11,526 nucleotides of DNA from Chloroflexota bacterium (GTDB taxonomy: Bacteria; Chloroflexota; Anaerolineae; B4-G1): assembly GCA_011046405.1 (NCBI GenBank), contig DSAR01000304.1, positions 1-11,526 on the forward strand, read 5' to 3'. A program made the translations under genes and the position numbers. Of this stretch, positions 6,377-11,526 are shown piece by piece (position 1 is the stretch's first letter; each line of letters begins with the position of its first letter). Below the pieces are notes generated by a model that searched no databases, was not told the origin of the DNA, and saw only the letters and a list, made by a program, of their open reading frames with translations.

Positions 6377-7231
6377 CTACTTCGATATAACCTCGACTTC
6401 GTCGAGCGGCACCTCTACTCGCCGGTCCTCGATGCGAACGACGACGATGTCTTTCAGCGGCAACAGGTCGATGACACGTCCCTCGCCGTGGGGCGTTCGC
6501 ACCCATTTTTTGCGCCGGGGCATTTTCTTGACAGCCTCTTTGTATAGCTCATGTTCGTACGTCAGGCAACAACGGAGGCGGCCACATATACCCGTGATGT
6601 CGACCGGATTGAGCGATACCCCCTGGGCCTTGGCCATCCGGATAGAGACCGGTCGAAAATCAGAAAGAAAGCGGTTGCAGCAGCGCAACTCGCCGCAGGC
6701 GCCATATCCCTTCATCAGTTTGGCCTGGTCACGGGGACCGATCCTCCGCAGGTCGACGTGGACGTCGAACCTGCTTTCGAGCTGCCGGGTCAGCGATGCC
6801 AGACTTGGATTTTTGTCTTCGCTGACGTACAATAAGGTCAGCCGTTGGCCGTCGAAGGTGTATTCGGCGACGACCAACTTGATCGGCAGGCAATTTTCTG
6901 CAGCAATTTCGCGCGCGGTCTCCAAGGTGCTTTCTTCCTGCCTCTGCAGTTGTTGGCGTAATGCCAATTCACGGCCGGTGGCTCGCCGTTGGACCGGTTT
7001 GAGATGCTGATCCGATTCGTCGAGCAACACCAGGGCAACCACTTCACCCAATTGTCGCCCCCGTACCGTTTCGACCAGCACGAAGTCGCCAGCTTGTAGA
7101 TCGAGGTGCTCGCTGGCATCGAAGTGATAGACTTTGCCCATCGCTTGAAAACGCACACCCGCCGCCCAAACTTTTCCGTCGGGAGCAGCGGTGGGATGCT
7201 CTTCTTGCAAGCGTGCCGCATAAGTGGTCAT
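6377..7231 (-). CDS. ricT: PSP1-domain protein of the RicT/YaaT family
   Basis: In Bacillus, RicT (YaaT) forms the Fe-S-containing Ric complex with RicA and RicF, which acts with RNase Y in mRNA processing. Relatives are widespread in Firmicutes and Chloroflexota. The 284 residues begin with a short variable tail, then VWAAGVRFQAMGKVYHFD (21-38). The PSP1 core carries the two family cysteine clusters GYGACGELRCC (175-185) and ICGRLRCCLTYE (215-226), with DFRPVSIRMAK and LNPVDITG between them. The C-terminal 50 residues form a small basic beta domain (KKWVRTPHGEGRVIDLL). The ATG at 7231 has TTAGGAG about 12 bases upstream, and that site is the end of a 91-bp repeat unit. No RicA or RicF gene is in the window. 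The family is certain; the role in this organism is inferred. Confidence 0.9.
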   Translation of the reverse strand: MTTYAARLQEEHPTAAPDGKVWAAGVRFQAMGKVYHFDASEHLDLQAGDFVLVETVRGRQLGEVVALVLLDESDQHLKPVQRRATGRELALRQQLQRQEESTLETAREIAAENCLPIKLVVAEYTFDGQRLTLLYVSEDKNPSLASLTRQLESRFDVHVDLRRIGPRDQAKLMKGYGACGELRCCNRFLSDFRPVSIRMAKAQGVSLNPVDITGICGRLRCCLTYEHELYKEAVKKMPRRKKWVRTPHGEGRVIDLLPLKDIVVVRIEDRRVEVPLDEVEVISK

Positions 7232-7245
7232 TTGAAAGACAATCT

Positions 7246-7427
7246 CCTAACCTGGCAGAGCCAGAGCCCAAAAGAAACACCGACGACAGAAGCGAAGCGG
7301 CTCTTGCTCGCTGCACAAGGATTCTATGGGTTAGGCCCTAACCTGGCAGAGCCAGAGCCCAAAAGAAACACCGACGACAGAAGCGAAGCGGCTCTTGCTC
7401 GCTGCACAAGGATTCTATGGGTTAGGC
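7246..7427. repeat. Two perfect 91-bp tandem units upstream of ricT
   Basis: Bases 7246-7336 and 7337-7427 appear identical across 91 bases. Each unit starts CCTAACC and ends GGTTAGG(C), so each has 7-bp terminal inverted repeats, with GC-rich internal words around AGAAGCGAAGCGGCTC. Such units resemble tiny MITE-like elements. The identity of the copies suggests a recent duplication, or an assembly artefact. The unit nearest ricT supplies its ribosome site. Confidence 0.9.
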
Positions 7428-7487
7428 TCTATCCAGCCCATCATGGCACCGGGTTCCCCAATTTTACTAATGCAAATCGCAAGCCTC

Positions 7488-7516
7488 ATTTTACATCCCT
7501 TTCCCAAATTGAGCAA
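7488..7516 (-). promoter_or_regulatory. Candidate ricT promoter
   Basis: Read on the minus strand, TTGCTC (7516-7511) and TAAAAT (7493-7488) are separated by 17 bases. The -10 matches the consensus at five of six positions, but the -35 at only three. Transcription would start near 7481 and run about 250 bases through both 91-bp repeats before reaching ricT. Confidence 0.35.
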
Positions 7517-7546
7517 CCGCGTCACTGCTGGACTGACCAATCTTTT

Positions 7547-7666
7547 GGGTGCGTTTCATTTTTGAGGTCAAGTTCGTAGTAGGCGATTTATCGCCGTAAA
7601 AGCGCGCTGAAGCCGCTACCTAGCGCGCGTACTACGAACAAGGCTTGAATCATTTGAAACACACCC
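7547..7666. repeat. Palindromic element predicted to fold as a three-way junction
   Basis: The core is GTTCGTAGTA (7572-7581) paired with TACTACGAAC (7630-7639). It encloses two separate hairpins: GGCGAT/ATCGCC (7582-7587 and 7590-7595, two-base loop) and GCGCGCT/AGCGCGC (7602-7608 and 7622-7628, 13-base loop). Flanking it, GGGTGCGTTTCA (7547-7558) matches the reverse complement of TGAAACACACCC (7655-7666) at 11 of 12 positions. Such a clover-like palindrome is typical of REP/BIME-like or MITE-like sequences. No transposase is nearby. Confidence 0.8.
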
Positions 7667-7671
7667 GAATC

Positions 7672-7762
7672 TTTTTGGACGCAGAAAAAGGCAACCATAG
7701 GTTGCATCGGAATTTCGCAGATAAAAACAAAAATCAGCGTTCGTCTGCGTTAATCTGCGTCC
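7672..7762. repeat. GGACGCAG palindromic repeat, copy 1
   Basis: GGACGCAG (7677-7684) and CTGCGTCC (7755-7762) are exact inverted ends. Inside is a perfect hairpin GCAACC-ATA-GGTTGC (7691-7705), followed by further CGCAGAT and TCTGCGTT words. An 18-base word (7672-7689) recurs exactly at 7989-8006. Confidence 0.7.
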
Positions 7763-7800
7763 TATTCCTATTTTTTGAGGCCAACTTTTCAGGACATAGG

Positions 7801-7877
7801 GTCTAACCAATAGAATTCTTGCACAGCGAGCAAGAGCCGCTTCGCTTCTGCCATCGGCATCCTTTATTGGTTCTGGT
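7801..7877. repeat. Diverged inverted copy of the 91-bp unit
   Basis: Compared with the reverse complement of the tandem unit, the first 60 bases match at about 51 positions, with a continuous 27-base identical core (7824-7850). The rest fades after about 7877. This older copy in the opposite orientation shows the unit is a dispersed family and not just a local duplication. Confidence 0.75.
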
Positions 7878-7900
7878 TTGTTTTATCACGTTCGTCTTAT

Positions 7901-7929
7901 TTGACACGTCGTCGTTTGTCTGGTAAAGT
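7901..7929 (+). promoter_or_regulatory. Sigma-70-type promoter facing moaA
   Basis: A perfect TTGACA (7901-7906), a 17-base spacer and TAAAGT (7924-7929, four of six) preceded by TGG give an extended -10. The start would be near 7936. Just after it, CTCA-CGATA (7940-7948) pairs with TATCG and TGAG (7953-7957 and 7960-7963) in a hairpin that could be an operator or 5' stabiliser. If moaA uses this promoter, its leader is about 330 bases long. Confidence 0.5.
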
Positions 7930-7988
7930 CCCTTTCGTGCTCACGATACACATATCGAGTGAGGGATCATTTCAACAAAGCGAAAAGA

Positions 7989-8062
7989 TTTTTGGACGCA
8001 GAAAAACGCCGATAAACGCTGATTTTTAGTCTTTATGAAAATCTGCGCCGCTCCGTAGGAGC
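7989..8062. repeat. GGACGCAG palindromic repeat, copy 2
   Basis: It starts with the same 18-base word as copy 1 (7989-8006). CGCAGA (7997-8002) is inverted as TCTGCG (8042-8047), followed by a small hairpin GCTCC-GTA-GGAGC (8050-8062). The interior differs from copy 1, so this is a family of palindromes and not a simple duplicate. Confidence 0.65.
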
Positions 8063-8191
8063 GCTGTGTCCCAATTTCATTCAACCACGTAAGTCCTAAG
8101 TTTAGTGCAAATTCGTCAATTCGGGGCGAAAAATTGACCGCTCGCCAAGCCGATCACGCGAACTAGCAGTGAGCCAACAAACTGGGGCACG

Positions 8192-8228
8192 GGGATTTAC
8201 AGGCTGCAAGACAGCCCTGGAAGATCCC
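8192..8228 (+). promoter_or_regulatory. Structured leader segment just upstream of moaA
   Basis: GGGAT (8192-8196) pairs with ATCCC (8224-8228). Inside it, GGCTG (8202-8206) pairs with CAGCC (8212-8216) around a CAAGA loop, extended by CA/TG across a bulged C. The hairpin ends 37 bases before the moaA ATG. moaA leaders sometimes carry Moco riboswitches, but I do not recognise the conserved Moco motif, and no T-run makes it a terminator. It is listed as structure only. Confidence 0.35.
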
Positions 8229-8265
8229 ATCGTCCCTCTTCGAGATGATACGTACTGAGGTTATT

Positions 8266-9273
8266 ATGGCCCATTTGGACGCTTATAATCGACCCATCAG
8301 CTACCTGCGTATCTCGGTGACCGACCGGTGCAACCTGCGCTGTGTCTACTGCATGCCGGCCGAGGGCGTGGTCTCGTGCACCCACGAGGAGATCTTGCGC
8401 TACGAGGAGATCGAGACCATCGTCCAGGCGGCAGCGGCGCTGGGGGTCAGCAAGATACGGCTGACCGGCGGCGAGCCTCTGGTGCGCCTGGGTCTGGCCG
8501 ATCTGGTGCGCATACTGGCTCGTATCCCCGGCATCGACGACCTGGCGATGACGAGCAACGGCATCCTCCTGGCCCGCTACGCCGACGAACTGGCCCAGGC
8601 CGGCCTCCAGCGGGTCAACGTCAGCCTGGATACGCTGCGACCGGACCGTTTTCGGCGCATCACACGCCGGGGAGAGTTGGCCGACGTCCTGGCGGGGATG
8701 GCGGTGGCCCGCCGGGCAGGGTTAGACCCGATCAAGATCAACACCGTCGTCATCCGGAGGATGAACGACGACGAGGTGGTGGACTTCGCCCGCCAGACGG
8801 TGGAGGCGGCGTGGAACGTCCGCTTCATCGAGGTCATGCCGGTGGGGAACGGGGTCAACAATCTCAACAATCTCGAAGAGGATTGGCGGGAACGGGTGGT
8901 GACGGCGGGCGAGATCCGCGCCAGGATCGAGGCGGCGTTGGGCCCGTTGGAACCGGCCAAGATGCGGACCGGCGGCGGACCGGCGCGTTACTACCGGCTA
9001 CCCGGCGCACCGGGGACGCTGGGCTTCATCACGCCCATCAGCGAGCACTTCTGCTACCAGTGCAACCGGCTGCGCCTGACGGCCGACGGGTACCTGCGCC
9101 CCTGCCTGCTTTCCGACTACGAGATCGACCTGCGCACCCCTCTGCGCCAGGGGGCTGACGTGGAAGAGATCAAGGCCTTGCTGCTAGAGGGCATCGAGCA
9201 CAAACCCATGCACCACCACCTGGACGAATGCGCCACGCCGGAAGGTCGGGCTATGTCGCAGATTGGGGGATGA
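8266..9273 (+). CDS. moaA: GTP 3',8-cyclase MoaA (radical SAM, molybdenum cofactor biosynthesis)
   Basis: Radical-SAM enzyme that converts GTP to 3',8-cyclo-GTP, the first step of molybdopterin synthesis, with MoaC. Of 335 residues, C22-x3-C26-x2-C29 (RCNLRCVYC) binds the SAM cluster. LTGGEPLVR (67-75) is the SAM-binding GGE motif. C263-x2-C266-x13-C280 (FCYQCNRLRLTADGYLRPC) holds the second, GTP-binding cluster. The protein ends in the conserved Gly-Gly (SQIGG) needed for activity. An upstream in-frame ATG (8245) is less likely: GAGG at 8257-8260 is spaced 5 bases from ATG 8266, and the protein then starts MAHLDAYNRPISYLRISVTDR in family style. No other moa or moe gene is adjacent, so it appears to be a solitary gene. 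A 9-bp tandem repeat (8857-8874) encodes NNLNNL. Confidence 0.96.
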   Translation: MAHLDAYNRPISYLRISVTDRCNLRCVYCMPAEGVVSCTHEEILRYEEIETIVQAAAALGVSKIRLTGGEPLVRLGLADLVRILARIPGIDDLAMTSNGILLARYADELAQAGLQRVNVSLDTLRPDRFRRITRRGELADVLAGMAVARRAGLDPIKINTVVIRRMNDDEVVDFARQTVEAAWNVRFIEVMPVGNGVNNLNNLEEDWRERVVTAGEIRARIEAALGPLEPAKMRTGGGPARYYRLPGAPGTLGFITPISEHFCYQCNRLRLTADGYLRPCLLSDYEIDLRTPLRQGADVEEIKALLLEGIEHKPMHHHLDECATPEGRAMSQIGG

Positions 9274-9288
9274 TACTGGACGATTCGT

Positions 9289-10443
9289 CTAATGGGCTGG
9301 CAAAGCCAACCGGGATATGGACCAGATGTCTTCGAGCGGCTGCTTGACGTAAATGTACCGCCCATCCGGTGACCAAATCATTTTGGTCCAATATTTGGGC
9401 ACGTAAGGGATTATGCCTACAGCAGCGGGGGTACTAGATTCACTGTTCCTGCGATATAAAACGTACCGATACCCCTCATCTCCCAGATTATCGCATGTGT
9501 CTCGCGCAACAAAAAACTCAGTATTGGTATCCGTCCATATCAGAAGGCCGCCCTTGTCGATGATCAACTGATTGACCGTCATGGGATATTTTTCCCAATG
9601 CGATTCGCTCGAAACCTGGATGAGTAAGTTATTCGGCTCATTGGGCAATCCCGATACTATCAAGGTCCGATGCCAATAGGCCTGACGTATTGGAGACTCG
9701 ATTCTCATTGCCACCACCGAACTGACATGCTGTGCTTCCTCCCGCAATCGAGCTATCGTGTCATAAGACAACAGATCGGGATGCTCCTCACGAATCAAAT
9801 CACCCCCGTATTCTATCAAATCGCTTCGAAGCAACAAAAGACTTCCATCGGCGGCTTTCAACGTTTTCAACCGCCCATCGTTGATTGCCTTGTAGATGGT
9901 TTCGCTGCTCACTTCCAATTTCTCGGCCGCTTGCGAGATCGTGTAATGCTTGGCTGTCAAGATATGGGGCGCGAAACTGTTGTACTCCCATCGCAGGTCA
10001 TATAACGCCTTTTTTCCCGTCTTCAGGTCAAATGTACAGAACTTGAACCGTTCCTCTTCGTAGTACGAAAGCATCAGGCTGTGCTCATCTATCCAAAACC
10101 GCAGGAAATTTGATAACCCCGTCTGTCTGCGTTCCCCGGTCGTCAGGGTTAAAATGCTGACACCATCATCGTCCCTGATTGCCATCTTTGGCCCGCTGGG
10201 TGACAACAAGAAATCCGACATGTACTGGAACGAGTCGACGACCATTTCAAGAGGGAGGATTTCAAGATCATTGGGACATGGAAGTCTCGAGGCGACCGGC
10301 TCAGGATTCTGCACGGATTCGGGGCTTGGTTTTACCTGAACCTCTGGGAATAACTTGTCGCGGGTTGGGTCGCTTGACCAGGCACACGCAAGCAACCATA
10401 TCAAAATAAAGGCGATGTAGTACGGTTTTATTTTCAGATTCAA
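9289..10443 (-). CDS. Predicted lipoprotein with propeller-like segments and an internal excisionase-type HTH domain
   Basis: I do not recognise an orthologue. The 384 residues start with a signal peptide (K4, K6, hydrophobic 8-19) and a lipobox LLAC at 17-20, predicting an outward-facing lipoprotein. A Pro-rich linker follows (about 30-56). Residues 76-150 (LSPSGPKMAIRDDDGVSIL, FDLKTGKKALYDL) and 250-380 (WSPDGRYIYV at 357-366) look like TolB/WD40-type beta-propeller blades. Between them, 166-212 (HYTISQAAEKLEVSSETIYKAINDGRLK...LIEY) is a textbook excisionase/MerR-like helix-turn-helix (9948-9808), which is very unexpected in an exported protein. The start codon is TTG at 10443-10441; the AGGAG ribosome site lies inside the end of the ruined ABC gene upstream, and the gap is 4 bases. 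Base composition is visibly more AT-rich than moaA. It converges with moaA, 15 bases apart. The coding call is firm; function is unknown. Confidence 0.75.
   Translation of the reverse strand: MNLKIKPYYIAFILIWLLACAWSSDPTRDKLFPEVQVKPSPESVQNPEPVASRLPCPNDLEILPLEMVVDSFQYMSDFLLSPSGPKMAIRDDDGVSILTLTTGERRQTGLSNFLRFWIDEHSLMLSYYEEERFKFCTFDLKTGKKALYDLRWEYNSFAPHILTAKHYTISQAAEKLEVSSETIYKAINDGRLKTLKAADGSLLLLRSDLIEYGGDLIREEHPDLLSYDTIARLREEAQHVSSVVAMRIESPIRQAYWHRTLIVSGLPNEPNNLLIQVSSESHWEKYPMTVNQLIIDKGGLLIWTDTNTEFFVARDTCDNLGDEGYRYVLYRRNSESSTPAAVGIIPYVPKYWTKMIWSPDGRYIYVKQPLEDIWSISRLALPAH
9808..9948 (-). other. Excisionase-family helix-turn-helix segment inside the lipoprotein gene
   Basis: This segment encodes residues 166-212. 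YTISQAAEKLEVSSETIYKA is the recognition helix-turn-helix, INDGRLK the following wing start, and LLLLRSDLIEY the closing strand and helix. That is the usual order in AlpA/Xis-like DNA-binding domains. It is in frame, with no sign of a broken junction. Confidence 0.75.
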
Positions 10444-10447
10444 AACC

Positions 10448-11126
10448 TTATTTCTCCTCGTTCTCTTCGATCCCCAGCACGTCCGGCGTGATCAAGCGGC
10501 ATTCGGCCGGGTCGGCCAGGCACGAGAGGTCGTCGTCGGGGCTGACGATCTGTTCCAGCCGCCCGTCCAGCAGGTGGATGATCCGGTCGGCGTATTGCAC
10601 CATGCGCAGGTCGTGGGTCACCATGATGCCGGCCCGGTTTTGCTCGTGGACCAGGCTGGTCAGCGTCTCCACGACCTGGAACGCGCGCTCGGTAGCTGGC
10701 CGTCGGCTCGTCGGCCAGGACCAGGGCCAGCCGGTTGATCAACGAGCGGGCGATGGCCACGCGCTGCTGCTGCCCACCGGAAAGCTAGCGCGGGAGCGCG
10801 TTCCACCGCTCCTCCAGGCCCAGCAGGACCAGCAGATCCCGGGCCCGTTTCCGGTTGCGGTTGTTGAACTCGCCATTCAGGCGCAGCATCAATTCCACGT
10901 TTTCGATGACCGACAGGTAGGAGACCAGGTTGTTGTCCTGGAAGGTGAACCCGATCTTGCGGCGCCGGAAGCGGGTCTTCTCTTTCTGGTTCATCTGAGC
11001 CAGATCCTGGCCGTCGATGATGATCCGGCCCGATGTGGGGGTCAAGAGCGCGGCCAGGCTGAACAGGAGGAACCGGCCCCGGTTGCGCCATATTTCCTTG
11101 ATAGCTAGGTGAGCAGCAGTAGCCAC
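10448..11126 (-). pseudogene. Ruined DevA/MacB-type ABC-exporter ATPase fused to a permease N-terminus
   Basis: It begins with a good ribosome site (GAGGAG) and GTG at 11126. Residues 1-25 (LAIKEIWRNRGRFLLFSL) are the N-terminus of a DevC/FtsX-type permease. From about residue 27 it continues as an ABC ATPase (TPTSGRIIIDGQDL, Q-loop GFTFQDNNLVSYLSV), so Walker A is missing. A TAG at 10787-10785 sits where a Glu is expected, directly before LSGGQQQRVAIARS. After Walker B (LALVLADEPTAS) about five bases are missing at 10691-10694. This shifts the frame and removes the D-loop. The C-terminal part (ERAFQVVETLTSLVHEQN... H-loop VTHDLRMVQYADRI) is intact in the other frame and stops at 10448. Three independent lesions make it a true pseudogene. 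Its intact ancestor exported a substrate or lipoprotein with a DevC partner. Confidence 0.88.
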
Positions 11127-11222
11127 GTTCGTCTCCTCTCGTGTTTGACCTTCCGTTACGCCGTATCTCCTCGATCAACCAGCAGGCGGGGAAAGCGGCG
11201 GGGGGGAAGGAACAGCCCACGG

Positions 11223-11526
11223 TCAACTGCCGTAGGTCTCGTCGTAATCCGCCATCGCTGCCTCCACGACCCGCATGGCATAATCGGCGTCATAGACCCT
11301 TTCGATGGTCATCTGCGTTTCTCGCCCGATCCTCATCTTGTACGTGCTGAAATAGTGCCGCATCCGCTCGACCAGAATATCGGGCAGGCCCGAGATGTCA
11401 TCGACCTCCTGCCAGAACTCATCGTTTTCCAGAATAGCGATGATCTTGTCGTCGGCCTCTCCACCGTCGATGGCCTGGATGCCGCCGATGACGCGGGCGC
11501 TCAGGATCACTTCCGCCCGGTTGAGC
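11223..11526 (-). CDS. ppa: Inorganic pyrophosphatase, family I (C-terminal part; 5' end beyond the window)
   Basis: Hydrolyses pyrophosphate to phosphate in the cytoplasm and drives biosynthetic reactions. About 100 C-terminal residues are visible, and the frame (LNRAEVILSARVIGG...) runs off the right edge. IDGGEADDKIIAI carries the spacing of the E. coli metal and catalytic residues D97, D102 and K104. DDISGLPDILVERMRHYFSTYK matches the conserved helix ending in the active-site Tyr-Lys pair (Y141/K142 in E. coli). The tail VYDADYAMRVVEAAMADYDETYGS is in normal position, with the stop at 11223-11225. About 97 bases separate it from the ruined ABC gene, including a C-run (minus strand) but no clear terminator. 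Confidence 0.87.
   Translation of the reverse strand, partial: LNRAEVILSARVIGGIQAIDGGEADDKIIAILENDEFWQEVDDISGLPDILVERMRHYFSTYKMRIGRETQMTIERVYDADYAMRVVEAAMADYDETYGS

Larger units (their letters stand above)
7232..8265. other. Gene-free repeat nest between ricT and moaA
   Basis: About 1 kb with no convincing coding sequence. The open frames here translate repeats on either strand. It contains the 91-bp tandem units, an inverted diverged copy of them (7801-7877), a three-way-junction palindrome (7547-7666), two GGACGCAG-type repeats (7672-7762 and 7989-8062), candidate promoters on both strands, and a structured stretch before moaA. Bases 7428-7487 show nothing recognisable. Confidence 0.75.

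Noticed and set aside
7106..7579. 157-codon plus-strand ORF opposite ricT
   Set aside because: It begins antisense inside ricT and then translates the two 91-bp repeats, so its product contains the same peptide twice. It is a repeat artefact.
7616..7810. 64-codon minus-strand ORF in the repeat nest
   Set aside because: It is entirely made of palindromic repeat sequence, has no credible ribosome site and matches no domain pattern.
7246..7877. CRISPR array or toxin-antitoxin locus in the repeat-rich region
   Set aside because: The repeats are long, palindromic and unevenly spaced, without unique equal-sized spacers. No cas-like, toxin or antitoxin ORF is present.
8328..9158. Long 276-codon ORF overlapping moaA in another frame
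   Set aside because: It is a Pro/Gly/Arg-rich shadow produced by the GC-rich codons of moaA, which is complete with all motifs.
11127..11222. Extra permease remnant between ppa and the ruined ABC gene
   Set aside because: The minus strand can be read as a short LIEEIRRNGR-like peptide resembling a permease start, but it is too short and has no start signal to support it.

Overview
The window looks like a chromosomal segment of an uncultivated or little-studied Chloroflexota-type bacterium. This is an inference from gene content and style: a YaaT/RicT-type PSP1 protein, a SEC-C-tagged methionine aminopeptidase, a HAL2-like 3'-phosphonucleotidase beside a sulfotransferase, an Anaerolineae-like FSA/TalC aldolase, a serine-palmitoyltransferase-like enzyme, and gene deserts packed with short palindromic repeats. 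Codon use is mostly GC-rich. No tRNA, rRNA or CRISPR array is visible.

Layout, left to right. (1) 105-1286, minus: a PLP-dependent alpha-oxoamine synthase of serine palmitoyltransferase type. (2) 1287-1698: a divergent intergenic region with an imperfect palindrome, three 14-bp tandem repeats and a good extended -10 promoter. (3) 1699-4917, plus: a probable four-gene operon of methionine aminopeptidase, HAL2-like 3'(2'),5'-bisphosphate nucleotidase, a small sulfotransferase and a fructose-6-phosphate-aldolase/transaldolase. The phosphatase and sulfotransferase make chemical sense together, because sulfotransferases release PAP and the nucleotidase removes it. (4) 4943-7231, minus: an M20 amidohydrolase and, upstream of it, ricT. 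They are separated by 246 bp holding two strong hairpins and a possible 44-residue leader ORF that overlaps the amidohydrolase start.

(5) 7232-8265: about 1 kb without a convincing gene. It is a repeat nest: two perfect 91-bp tandem units with a diverged inverted third copy, a 68-bp palindrome that folds as a three-way junction inside larger inverted flanks, and two related GGACGCAG-type repeats. It also holds candidate promoters firing outward in both directions and a structured segment before moaA. (6) 8266-9273, plus: moaA, complete with both Fe-S cysteine triads and the C-terminal Gly-Gly.

(7) 9289-11526, minus: the 3' part of an inorganic pyrophosphatase gene, then a ruined ABC-exporter gene, then a lipoprotein gene starting 4 bp after it. 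The ruined gene is a deletion that joins a permease N-terminus to an ATPase lacking Walker A, and it also carries a nonsense codon and a frameshift. The lipoprotein is the oddest protein here. It has a lipobox signal peptide and beta-propeller-like segments, yet an excisionase-type DNA-binding helix-turn-helix sits in its middle. I see no intact novel multi-gene defence or mobile system. The most unusual items are the lipoprotein/HTH chimera, the eroded exporter and the repeat nest.
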